From Bog-950 sp964493695 (lineage in GTDB: Bacteria > Bacteroidota > Bacteroidia > Chitinophagales > LD1): a stretch of DNA of 10,358 bases. Positions 1-6,845 of the stretch are shown in pieces. Below the pieces are notes generated by a model that was not told the origin of the DNA, did no database searches, and saw nothing but the letters and a program-made list of their open reading frames with translations. How positions within the stretch are numbered: the first letter of the stretch is position 1; every line of letters begins with the position of its first letter. Made by a program: the position numbers and the translations under genes. The DNA is taken from positions 1-10,358 of the forward strand of contig CAZBPG010000123.1 of assembly GCA_964493695.1 (NCBI GenBank). The letters are read 5' to 3'.

Positions 1-73
1 AATCGCGGTTGGTTACGTGCAAATAGCGCAGGGTAGTCTTTAAATCATTATGCCCAAGCAGGTCCCCCAATTG
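1..73 (-). pseudogene. C-terminal remnant of a tyrosine recombinase/integrase, truncated on its 5' side
   Basis: Reading the minus strand from 73 down to 2 gives an open 24-residue stretch containing LLGHNDLKTTLRYLHVTNRD. This matches the end of the catalytic domain of XerC/D-type tyrosine recombinases: the LLGH box carries the late catalytic histidine (50-52), and the tyrosine at 23-25, followed by LHV, sits where the DNA-attacking nucleophile lies. The frame runs off the left edge. On its 5' side it meets a TGA at 74-76, and none of the sequence beyond resembles the HxLRHxFAT region that should precede it, so the rest of the catalytic domain and the whole N-terminal domain are missing. I infer a deletion or recombination junction near 73. 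From memory, this wording (LRYLHVTNRD) is typical of recombinases that travel with IS91-like transposases in Bacteroidota, but the partner gene would lie outside the window. Confidence 0.72.
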
Positions 74-202
74 TCACAGAATTGTAAAATTTTACTAATA
101 ACTTAAACCGTACACAATACCATGTGTCAATAACGTTATAAGTAAAACAAATAGCATGTTAGTGGTAACGGTCCCTTCTCTTATTCCTCTTGTAACCCTC
201 AG

Positions 203-249
203 CGGTGCACCGTATGCGGTAAGCTGCATAAGCGGTTCGCTGCTTACCG
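203..249. repeat. 10-bp palindrome followed by a bulged hairpin
   Basis: Positions 203-212 read cggtgcaccg, a perfect palindrome. Five bases later cggtaagc (217-224) pairs with gcttaccg (242-249). Within that loop agcg (231-234) pairs with cgct (238-241) around gtt. The result is a 12-bp stem with a single 6-base bulge (tgcata, 225-230) on one side. No T-run follows on either strand, so it does not look like a terminator. Role unknown; a recombination or transposon-end structure is possible given the adjacent recombinase remnant. Confidence 0.45.
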
Positions 250-365
250 GTGAGGAGTGTTTACGGGCCATACGCATTTATCTTTCGCTTTGTATCAACA
301 AATTCAGGCCGCACAGTTATGCTATACGCGGCCGGGCTACGTTTTTCCTCAACTCGTAGAGGTTT

Positions 366-451
366 GTCATTCCGAACGGAGGTCTCGGCTCAGCCGAGAC
401 GAAGTGAAGAACCTTGTATTCAATACAAGATACCTCGTTCCTCGGCATGAC
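366..451. repeat. Cloverleaf-like palindromic intergenic repeat (GTCATTCCGA type)
   Basis: The ends gtcattccga (366-375) and tcggcatgac (442-451) are inverted repeats with one mismatch. Between them lie two near-perfect hairpins: gtctcggct/agccgagac (382-390/392-400) and cttgtatt/aatacaag (413-420/422-429), each around a single central base. The whole element can fold as a three-armed cloverleaf. Elements beginning GTCATTCCGAACGAAGTGA and ending in its inverse are, from memory, common dispersed intergenic repeats in Bacteroidota genomes. The first hairpin looks like an extra insert inside that pattern. A copy-number search of the genome would settle it. Confidence 0.7.
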
Positions 452-503
452 AACCACAATGAGGACCAATTTTGAATCTATAAACACTTTAAATTTTAAA
501 ATC

Positions 504-1223
504 ATGAAAACAAATAAAAAGCGCGACCGCAAAACCATGCGACTCCGCAACCGTGACCGGGTGAACCGGTTGCGTAAACAGGCTGTAAGATTAGAGCCTT
601 TATTTATTCTCGTTCTTATCAAGCTTGACTTAAACAACCTGAACGCAGCTAAGGTGGCCGAGCGTTTATCCATCTACAAAACCATGCTTACAGGTAATCC
701 GGATTTTCCAACCACATCACCATCGGTGGCTGAGTTAGATACGGCCTTGGGTCAGTTAACTGCCTTGATGGTTTCCGCTTCTAATGGCGACCGGCTGCAG
801 ATAGAACTGCGCGACCAGAAGCAGAAGGAGTGTGAGGATATGATTCGTCAGCTCGGTTACGACATACAGCACCAGAGCCACGGTGATTCCGAAAAGATTC
901 ACAGCGCAGGTTTCGAAACCCGCAAGGGCAAAAGCCCTTCGGAGTTACCGGCACAGGCGCAGGGGCTTAAAGCTAAACTGGGTGTATTTCCGGGCACTAT
1001 CAAGCTGCGCTGGAGAGCAGTAAAACTGCGCAGCGGTTATGTGGTGCAAATGACCACTACACCGGCAGATAGTAACTCGTGGAGCACCATTCACAAAGGC
1101 GGTAAAGTAACCTTTGAAGTAACCGGCTTGCAACCGGCTACGGTGTATTACTTCCGCGTGTTTGCGTTTAACTCATTGGGCGATGGACCGGTGAGCGATA
1201 TCTGCAACCAGAGTTGTCTGTAA
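504..1223 (+). CDS. Fibronectin type III domain protein (cytoplasmic-looking)
   Basis: The protein is 239 residues from the ATG at 504. The open frame extends further upstream, but that part reads through the intergenic repeat at 366-451 and is unlikely to be translated. A second in-frame ATG at 534 is a possible alternative start. Residues 1-27 are very rich in Arg and Lys. Residues 30-125 look helical (LDLNNLNAAKVAERLSIYK onward), followed by a polar segment. Residues about 150-235 form one fibronectin type III domain, with the core Trp near 170 and the classic closing strand LQPATVYYFRVFAFNSLGDG. I see no signal peptide or membrane segment. The helical-domain-plus-FN3 layout is familiar from uncharacterised Bacteroidota proteins. 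Its function is unknown; FN3 suggests protein or polymer binding. It is transcribed alone and ends at a strong terminator. Confidence 0.85.
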   Translation: MKTNKKRDRKTMRLRNRDRVNRLRKQAVRLEPLFILVLIKLDLNNLNAAKVAERLSIYKTMLTGNPDFPTTSPSVAELDTALGQLTALMVSASNGDRLQIELRDQKQKECEDMIRQLGYDIQHQSHGDSEKIHSAGFETRKGKSPSELPAQAQGLKAKLGVFPGTIKLRWRAVKLRSGYVVQMTTTPADSNSWSTIHKGGKVTFEVTGLQPATVYYFRVFAFNSLGDGPVSDICNQSCL

Positions 1224-1240
1224 ACCTTGGGTAGGTTAAG

Positions 1241-1276
1241 TGCCGCTACCGGTTCGTCCGGGGCGGCATATTTTTG
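1241..1276 (+). terminator. Rho-independent terminator of the FN3 gene
   Basis: It lies 17 bases after the stop codon. tgccgc (1241-1246) pairs with gcggca (1263-1268), and inside it ccgg (1249-1252) pairs with ccgg (1258-1261) around ttcgt. A T-rich tract (tattttt, 1269-1275) follows. The opposite strand lacks a matching T-run, so it should act for the plus strand only, not for the convergent LysM gene. Confidence 0.82.
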
Positions 1277-1338
1277 TACCAAGCCTCTTTAAAATTCGTA
1301 CTTGTTTACGCAGAAACCGGAGCAAGCGGTGAGTTTTA

Positions 1339-1974
1339 TCACTTCCTCACTTTCAGCCTTTGGCCTATCTCGATGGTTGTGCTGCTGAGGCCGTTCAACT
1401 CTTTCAATTCGTCTACCGACATGCCGTAAATGAGTGCTATACGGAAAAAGGTCTGCCCTTTCTGCACCACGTGATACTCGCTTTGGGTCACATTGTATCT
1501 GGTTCCGCCCGGGCCTATTTCAACGGACTTAGTAGATGGTGGCGGAACTACAAACGGTTCTTCGGCAACTACTTTCGTTTCAGGAGCCGATTTTCTTGTT
1601 TCTGCCACCGGTTGCGGTTTCTCCTTTACTACCGGTGTTTCTTCTTTCCTGGTAATAGCTGCTTCTTTAGCAGGGGCGCTGGTTTTGGCCGGTTCTTTCT
1701 TAAGGGGCAGCGGGTCTTCTACAATTTCTTCTTCACCGGCTTTTAACTGGCGCACAAGAACTACCTGTCCGTATTTCAGTTGTACATCTTCCGGAAAGTC
1801 GTTGAGCAAACAAAAGTCGCTCAGCGAAACGTTGAACTGTTCGGCAATGCTGCTGGCGGTTTCGCCATCCAGTACCTGGTGCTTTTGAAAGCGCGGATAC
1901 GCTATCTGTGCCTGCACCACATCAATTGCAAAAAAAGATAACAAAGCAAGAAGGGCAATAATTCGAAGTTTCAT
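1339..1974 (-). CDS. Secreted protein with two LysM domains
   Basis: The product is 211 residues. Residues 1-22 form a signal peptide (MKLRIIALLALLSFFAIDVV, then QA, cleavage likely after A22). Residues about 31-76 are a first, more divergent LysM domain (HQVLDGETASSIAEQFNVS, then a C-L-L-N-D-F turn). Residues 77-160 are a low-complexity Lys/Glu/Pro/Ala linker, ending in a short Gly/Pro stretch. Residues 167-210 are a canonical LysM (YHVVQKGQTFFRIALIYGMS). LysM domains bind N-acetylglucosamine-containing glycans, so the protein probably sits in the periplasm attached to peptidoglycan. No catalytic domain is present, which argues against a hydrolase and for a structural or adaptor role. The gene ends in tandem in-frame stops, TGA then TAA. 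A weak promoter-like tatacttg lies on the minus strand at 2001-1994. The linker makes the two LysM domains look independently mobile. Confidence 0.88.
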   Translation of the reverse strand: MKLRIIALLALLSFFAIDVVQAQIAYPRFQKHQVLDGETASSIAEQFNVSLSDFCLLNDFPEDVQLKYGQVVLVRQLKAGEEEIVEDPLPLKKEPAKTSAPAKEAAITRKEETPVVKEKPQPVAETRKSAPETKVVAEEPFVVPPPSTKSVEIGPGGTRYNVTQSEYHVVQKGQTFFRIALIYGMSVDELKELNGLSSTTIEIGQRLKVRK

Positions 1975-2027
1975 ATTTAGCTGATTGTGGTTACAAGTAT
2001 AAAATTTTTAGCGGAGAATGATAAGGA

Positions 2028-2057
2028 TTGCACAACTCCATAGCTTTTCTATTTTCG
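2028..2057 (+). promoter_or_regulatory. Candidate Bacteroidota-type promoter for the dipeptidase operon
   Basis: A TTG at 2028-2030 is followed after 19 bases by TATTTTCG (2050-2057), one mismatch from the Bacteroidota -7 consensus TAnnTTTG. Transcription would start shortly before the ATG at 2075, giving a very short leader. This is motif matching only, in AT-rich sequence where chance matches are common. Confidence 0.33.
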
Positions 2058-2074
2058 CCTCTCAAATTTTGAAT

Positions 2075-3451
2075 ATGCAGCAACTCAGTCAATATCTAGA
2101 GCAAAACAAGGAACGTTTTTTAAACGAACTGCTCGACCTTCTACGTATCCCCTCTATAAGTGCCGATGAAAAGTATGCACCCGATGTAAACAGCGCTGCG
2201 CTATTTGTGAGCGAACAGTTAAAGAAAGCCGGTGCCGATAAAGTGGAAGTAATGCCCACCAAGGGTTATCCGGTGGTGTATGGCGAGAAGATAGTAGATG
2301 CAAAACTCCCTACCGTTTTAGTTTATGGTCACTATGATGTGCAGCCTGCCGATCCGCTTGACTTATGGAACTCGCCTCCCTTTGAACCGGTGGTGAAAGA
2401 CGGCAACATATACGCCCGTGGTGCCTGTGACGATAAAGGACAAATGTATATGCATGTTAAGGCGTTCGAGATGATGATGAAAAATAACTGTCTGCCCTGC
2501 AACGTTAAGTTCATGATAGAAGGAGAGGAGGAAGTGGGCTCGGTAAATCTTGAGACGTTTGCCGTAGAAAATAAAGAGAAGATTAAAGCAGATGTGATTT
2601 TGATTTCTGACACTTCGATGATAAGCAATGAGGTGCCGAGTATCACTACCGGTTTGCGCGGTTTAAGTTATCTGGAGGTGGAAGTAACCGGACCCAACCG
2701 CGATTTGCACAGCGGTGTGTATGGTGGTGCAGTGGCTAACCCCATCAATATTCTCTGCGATATGATTTCATCGCTGCACGATAAAGACAGGCGCGTTACC
2801 ATTCCCGGCTTTTATGATGCGGTAGAAGAAGTAAGTAAAGAGGAGCGTGATGCCATGGCAAATGCCCCTTTTGATTTGAAAGATTACAAAGCTCATCTCG
2901 ACATTAATGAAGTTTTAGGAGAGAAAGGCTATTCCACACTCGAAAGAGTTTCTATCCGTCCAACGCTTGACGTAAACGGAATATGGGGAGGTTACACCGG
3001 TCAGGGTGCCAAAACGGTACTGCCTTCCAAAGCCTATGCAAAAATTTCGATGCGCTTAGTGCCAAATCAAAAAAGCGAAGCCATTATGCAGTTGTTTGAA
3101 GCGCACTTTAAACAGATTGCACCTCCTTATGTAAAAGTGAAAGTAATGCCGCATCACGGTGGTGAGGCGGCTGTTACGCCCACCGATTCTGTGGCCTACA
3201 AAGCAGCTTCAGGCGCTATGGAAACAACCTTTGGTAAAACCCCTATCCCTTTGCGCACCGGTGGTAGCATTCCGATTGTAACTATGTTCGAAAAGGTGTT
3301 GGGTATTAAATCGGTGTTGTTTGGTTTTGGTTTGGATAGTGACGCTATTCACTCGCCAAACGAGAAATACGGATTGTTTAATTATTACAAAGGCATAGAA
3401 ACACTGCCGTATTTTTATCAGAACTTTGCAGCAATGAGTAAGAACAGCTAA
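2075..3451 (+). CDS. M20-family metallodipeptidase
   Basis: The enzyme is 458 residues, the usual size for M20 dipeptidases of the carnosinase/CNDP2-like group. These hydrolyse dipeptides or short peptides using two metal ions. Visible motifs in order are: HYDVQPADP, with metal ligand H86 and D88; ARGACDDKGQ, with bridging D119; IEGEEEVGS, with probable general base E152 and ligand E153; ISDTS with D179; RDLHSGVYGG with H212, the lid-domain His that reaches the partner subunit's active site; SMRLVPN with R327; and AIHSPNEKY with the last metal ligand H426. All expected catalytic positions are present, so it should be active. There is no signal peptide when started at 2075, so it is cytosolic; an in-frame ATG at 2018 would add 19 residues unlike the family. 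It heads an operon and its stop lies one base before the next start. Confidence 0.93.
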   Translation: MQQLSQYLEQNKERFLNELLDLLRIPSISADEKYAPDVNSAALFVSEQLKKAGADKVEVMPTKGYPVVYGEKIVDAKLPTVLVYGHYDVQPADPLDLWNSPPFEPVVKDGNIYARGACDDKGQMYMHVKAFEMMMKNNCLPCNVKFMIEGEEEVGSVNLETFAVENKEKIKADVILISDTSMISNEVPSITTGLRGLSYLEVEVTGPNRDLHSGVYGGAVANPINILCDMISSLHDKDRRVTIPGFYDAVEEVSKEERDAMANAPFDLKDYKAHLDINEVLGEKGYSTLERVSIRPTLDVNGIWGGYTGQGAKTVLPSKAYAKISMRLVPNQKSEAIMQLFEAHFKQIAPPYVKVKVMPHHGGEAAVTPTDSVAYKAASGAMETTFGKTPIPLRTGGSIPIVTMFEKVLGIKSVLFGFGLDSDAIHSPNEKYGLFNYYKGIETLPYFYQNFAAMSKNS

Positions 3452-3452
3452 G

Positions 3453-4169
3453 ATGAATACCATAGTATTACCAACAACACTCCACTGTGCCGGCTGTATC
3501 GAAAGCATAAAGCCGTTTTTTAATTCCTCGAAAAGAATAAAGGAATGGAAAGTGGATTTAAGCAAACCGGTAAAAACAATCACGGTAACAGGGGAGGAGA
3601 TAAGCAAAGTAGAGGTTGCTGAATTGCTGCAAAAGGCAGGATACGATGTGCTCGAAGAAACGGAAATCAAATCAACAGAACTGCCTCAAATAGGAACAGG
3701 TAACAGGAAGATAGAAACAACAAGCCCAGCTTTCTGGAGCGATAGGAATATCTGGAAGCGGGCTTCATTCAATACCCTTAATTGCTTAATCGGCTGCAGT
3801 ATTGGCGACTTCGGAGCTATTATCTTTCTGCAGGCTTACTATCCGCAAATAAATATGTTCACCCAGATGCTGTTAGCAACAATCTGCGGATTGTGTACTT
3901 CGGTGCTCCTGGAATCTGTAATTTTGAAAGTGCGTGAAAACTTCGACTGGAAAAACGCTTTCACTACAGCGCTTTCCATGTCGTTTATCAGCATGATAAC
4001 CATGGAAATAGCTATGAATATTTCAGATTTTATGGTTACAGGAGGTAAGGCGGCTTTTAGCTCTCCGCAGTATTGGCTGGCGTTTGGTGTTGCTCTTTTG
4101 GCAGGGTTCCTTACACCGCTTCCTTACAATTATTTCAAGCTTAAAAAGTATAACAAAGCTTGCCATTAA
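3453..4169 (+). CDS. HMA metal-binding domain fused to a DUF4396-like membrane domain
   Basis: The protein is 238 residues. Residues 1-70 resemble a heavy-metal-associated (HMA/CopZ-like) domain: a beta strand leads to HCAGC with C12 and C15 as the CxxC metal pair, and the domain closes with VAELLQKAGYDVLE. Residues about 71-105 are a linker. Residues about 106-230 are a membrane domain with roughly four hydrophobic helices (near 108-130, 135-157, 173-192, 207-225). It carries NCLIGCSIGDFG (C111, C115, D119) and a Met-rich MITMEIAMNISD helix, features I associate with DUF4396. Cys and Met in membrane helices together with a CxxC domain suggest handling of a soft metal such as copper, but the function of DUF4396 is not established. 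The start lies one base after the dipeptidase stop, so translation is probably coupled. The link to peptide hydrolysis is unclear. Confidence 0.82.
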   Translation: MNTIVLPTTLHCAGCIESIKPFFNSSKRIKEWKVDLSKPVKTITVTGEEISKVEVAELLQKAGYDVLEETEIKSTELPQIGTGNRKIETTSPAFWSDRNIWKRASFNTLNCLIGCSIGDFGAIIFLQAYYPQINMFTQMLLATICGLCTSVLLESVILKVRENFDWKNAFTTALSMSFISMITMEIAMNISDFMVTGGKAAFSSPQYWLAFGVALLAGFLTPLPYNYFKLKKYNKACH

Positions 4170-4185
4170 TACGAATAAGGGTAAG

Positions 4186-5721
4186 ATGAAAAAAATACTT
4201 ACAGCCACATTCACCGTTTTACTTTTTGTTGCCGCCATTGCCGGCAACTACGATATCAAAACAAGTTCGGTTATTGACCAGCCCGGTACCGAGGTATTGG
4301 GCGACTATCAGGGTTCCTGGTATGTGATAGGTTTTGAAACACCCGGTAACCTGAATAAGCCGCCACGCTATAAAATATTTAAGTACTCGGCAGGTTTTAA
4401 AACAGGTAAGACATCTGTGCTCTATTCTTCGTTCGGAGAGAAAACGCTTTACCTGCGGGCAGCCTTTGTCAATAATAAAATTTCGTTGTTCTATGCCAGG
4501 TGCGGTAAGCGCGAAGATGTAACCGTTCTGCTGGATAAACGCGATAGCCGCAGACAACTCCCTGTTATTATGCGCCAGGATTTTGACCCGGTTACACTGG
4601 AACCTGCAGGCGAACCGGTAACTGTCTTCAATGAAGAAGATGAATACTTTGCTCCATCAGGAATTGAAATTTCAGAAAGTCCTGACCGCAGCAAAACAGC
4701 TATTTTGTTTAAACCCTATTACAAACAGCAGCGGTATAAAGTAATGGTAACCGATAACAAAAGCGGAGAGGTGTTTGCAAAAACATTCGACTTTAAACTG
4801 ATGAAGGAGTATCTGAAGTTTTTGAAAATGAAGGTAAACAATAACGGAACCATGCTGATTGAAACAAAGGTTCGCGAGGATGTTATTACCCTATCGCAAA
4901 GTACAGCCCCTAAAGGACAGGTGAAGTATCACTTCTTCTCGGTTAACAAGCAAAGCGGAGATAAACCAAAATCAATCGAGATGGCCCTTGTTTCAACACG
5001 GGAGCAGTATTCAAGAGAACCATTGATTGAAGCACTTAACAGCGGTGAAATGGTTGTTGCCTATGATGTTGTATCGGGAGAAAGAGAAGCGGTATTGAAA
5101 ACCATTACGGTTCTTAAATACGATGAGAATTTAACCGCAACCGGTAAGGTAGATGTTGCTCCTGATTCTAAGTTTGTTTCTATGGCAGCGAATTATCATT
5201 CCTTTAAGAAAGGCAAAGAGTTTTCGCACCTCGAAACGCAACAGATTTTACCGCTTAGCGATAAAAATTTTATGCTCATTACAGAGTATCATGATACTAT
5301 TTCGAACACCGATAAGACGCAGCCGGTTAAGACCGAACGCAATTACATTATCACCTATCGTTTTAATGAAGGCATGTCTGTTAATGACCAGCAGTTTATT
5401 CCTAAGAAACAGATAAGTGCTGTAGTGGACTATGCTTTTTCAACTAAAGCTTATGCGAAAGGCAATGACGTGTATTTGTTTTATAATGCCGATTGGGAAG
5501 CGGATGAAGAGCACAACATGAATCTGCAGTGCAGCCGTCTGGCAGCCGATGGCAGCGAACCGGAGACAAAAAAAGTGTTGAATACTTCTAATGACTTTTT
5601 CACCAGTATGGAACAGATTTTTCCAAATAATGAAGGAAAGGTGCTGGTAACAGTAGAAAAGAACGTTGATTACGAAGACGTATCGCGCGAAGTGAAATTG
5701 CTGGAGATTACTCCACGGTAA
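4186..5721 (+). CDS. Secreted protein of unknown function, possibly beta-propeller-like
   Basis: The protein is 511 residues from the ATG at 4186. This start gives a clean signal peptide (MKKILTATFTVLLFVAAIAG, cleavage after A19), whereas the longer open frame would overlap the upstream gene. I do not recognise a named family. The mature part is rich in short alternating beta strands separated by polar turns, with repeated strand-turn patterns such as GSWYVIGFETPG, KTAILFKPYY and GNDVYLFYNADWE. That is reminiscent of a beta propeller or another all-beta fold. Cysteines are few, and there is no membrane segment or T9SS sorting domain at the C-terminus, so it is probably periplasmic or exported by another route. 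It sits 16 bases after the HMA/DUF4396 gene, behind a modest aaggg ribosome-site-like run (4177-4181), and is the last gene of the operon. Confidence 0.8.
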   Translation: MKKILTATFTVLLFVAAIAGNYDIKTSSVIDQPGTEVLGDYQGSWYVIGFETPGNLNKPPRYKIFKYSAGFKTGKTSVLYSSFGEKTLYLRAAFVNNKISLFYARCGKREDVTVLLDKRDSRRQLPVIMRQDFDPVTLEPAGEPVTVFNEEDEYFAPSGIEISESPDRSKTAILFKPYYKQQRYKVMVTDNKSGEVFAKTFDFKLMKEYLKFLKMKVNNNGTMLIETKVREDVITLSQSTAPKGQVKYHFFSVNKQSGDKPKSIEMALVSTREQYSREPLIEALNSGEMVVAYDVVSGEREAVLKTITVLKYDENLTATGKVDVAPDSKFVSMAANYHSFKKGKEFSHLETQQILPLSDKNFMLITEYHDTISNTDKTQPVKTERNYIITYRFNEGMSVNDQQFIPKKQISAVVDYAFSTKAYAKGNDVYLFYNADWEADEEHNMNLQCSRLAADGSEPETKKVLNTSNDFFTSMEQIFPNNEGKVLVTVEKNVDYEDVSREVKLLEITPR

Positions 5722-5760
5722 ACGAAAAAGGGCTTCCGTTAACGGAAGCCCTTTTTCGTT
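5721..5760. terminator. Bidirectional terminator, perfect 40-bp palindrome
   Basis: The two 20-base arms (aacgaaaaagggcttccgtt and its exact complement) are perfectly symmetric with no mismatch. The GC-rich core is flanked by an A-run on one side and a T-run (ctttttcgtt) on the other, so both strands get a hairpin plus U-tract. It begins on the last base of the upstream stop codon and lies 13 bases from the convergent gene's stop codon at 5774, so it should insulate the two operons from read-through. Confidence 0.93.
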
Positions 5761-5773
5761 TTATCGGTTGGAT

Positions 5774-6796
5774 TTATAAAAATCCCGCGCTCTTGATTCC
5801 TTTCTTCCCGGCCACATCAATCAGTTTGAAAGCAAGCGTTACTTCGTGTGTCATCAAACCTCTGGTGTTACGTGCCAATCGTGAGATACCGAAATCATAG
5901 CTATAGGTAAACAAGAAAAATTTGTGCTCATAACCTGCCTGCAGCACGATAGCGTCTCTTTCCTTAAACCAGCTTCCCACCACTAACTTGCCTTTCTGGT
6001 CAAACTTATAAGCCATCAGCAATCCACCGGTAAACTGTTTAAACCGTCCCTGAATATTGTAAAGAACAACCGGGGTAAAATCCATTTTCTTTCCTATAAC
6101 CTTAACCCCCGCCTGAACATTGAAACGTGCAGGTAGTATTCCTCTTCCGCCTAACAAAGTCATATTGGGTTGATTAAGATGATACCCGGAAAGTCCGGCA
6201 AATGCCTGCACCTTTGCATTCTCCGGGGTAAAGTGCCACATAACACCAAAACCTACATCCAGTGCACCTTTGTTAAGGCTCAGGTTTTCACCGGTGGGGT
6301 TTTCAGGATTGAAACTGCCGTAAAGATATTGCTCATCAAAAGTCTGGTCGAGCACATTAAACTGGTAATTAATATACCCGATATTAAGTGCTGCATGCAA
6401 CGAGTTCGATGCGCTCAGTTTTAATCCATAACCAATCGAAAGGGTGGCATTGATCCGGTTAAACCCACCCGATTTATCATCGGTTACATTAATACCAAAA
6501 TCTAACCGCGACCTTCCTTCCACTTTTCTGGTGGTATCGCTCTTAGCGCCACCGGTCTTTAAGAACAGCGGATACATTAAGGAAATGGCATAGGTCGAAT
6601 AACCCTTGTCAATACTCGCCCACTGGTTGCGGTAGTTCAGGTTTATCCTGAAATCATTTGTCAACCCCATCATGGCGGGGTTCAGCGCCAACTGATTGTT
6701 AAGCGGTTGCGAAAAGCGTGTGTCCTGCGCCTGTGTATTACCTGCCAGCAACAAAACCAACAGAAAGCAAACCGATATTTTAGCTGTATGTTTCAT
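5774..6796 (-). CDS. PorP/SprF family T9SS-associated outer-membrane protein
   Basis: The protein is 340 residues, typical for the family. I chose the ATG at 6796 because it gives a proper signal peptide (about residues 1-23, cleavage after TQA); an in-frame ATG at 6817 adds seven unneeded residues. After cleavage comes QDTRFSQPLNNQLALNPAMM and then NYRNQW, the standard opening of PorP/SprF proteins, followed by amphipathic beta strands to the C-terminus that fit an outer-membrane beta barrel. In Flavobacterium johnsoniae, SprF is needed for surface display of the adhesin SprB, and PorP-type proteins are linked to type B cargo. Here the gene starts 49 bases downstream of a gene for a type B sorting-domain protein on the same strand, with no terminator between, so I infer co-transcription and a dedicated partner role. 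It could be called sprF-like, but orthology is not shown. Confidence 0.92.
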   Translation of the reverse strand: MKHTAKISVCFLLVLLLAGNTQAQDTRFSQPLNNQLALNPAMMGLTNDFRINLNYRNQWASIDKGYSTYAISLMYPLFLKTGGAKSDTTRKVEGRSRLDFGINVTDDKSGGFNRINATLSIGYGLKLSASNSLHAALNIGYINYQFNVLDQTFDEQYLYGSFNPENPTGENLSLNKGALDVGFGVMWHFTPENAKVQAFAGLSGYHLNQPNMTLLGGRGILPARFNVQAGVKVIGKKMDFTPVVLYNIQGRFKQFTGGLLMAYKFDQKGKLVVGSWFKERDAIVLQAGYEHKFFLFTYSYDFGISRLARNTRGLMTHEVTLAFKLIDVAGKKGIKSAGFL

Positions 6797-6845
6797 ACTA
6801 TTTATTTTATAGAACATGAATTGTTTAATAATGTGTTTTCGTTTC

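Larger units (their letters stand above)
74..503. other. Gene-poor region next to the recombinase remnant
   Basis: About 430 bases have no convincing gene on either strand. The contents I can support are an AT-rich stretch right after the recombinase junction (about 80-150), a 10-bp palindrome followed by a bulged hairpin (203-249), and a folded intergenic repeat (366-451). Short open frames exist on both strands across 95-359, but they overlap each other and show no recognisable domain. The region looks like debris left by a mobile element beside a repeat insertion. Confidence 0.5.

Noticed and set aside
203..249. Rho-independent terminator
   Set aside because: No T-run follows the hairpin on either strand, and no gene ends just before it.
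95..277. Minus-strand 60-residue open frame with a hydrophobic C-terminal half (TTNMLFVLLITLLTHGIVYG)
   Set aside because: It could be a tiny membrane protein, but it covers the palindrome/hairpin, overlaps open frames on the other strand, lacks any recognisable family and has no convincing promoter or ribosome site. I keep it only as a weak possibility.
414..503. N-terminal extension of the FN3 gene from a TTG at 414
   Set aside because: This stretch is translated repeat-element sequence (366-451) and AT-rich leader. The ATG at 504 is a better start.
1360..1888. Plus-strand open frames opposite the LysM gene
   Set aside because: They are antisense shadows with odd Phe/Ser-rich composition. 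The minus-strand frame has a signal peptide and two LysM domains.
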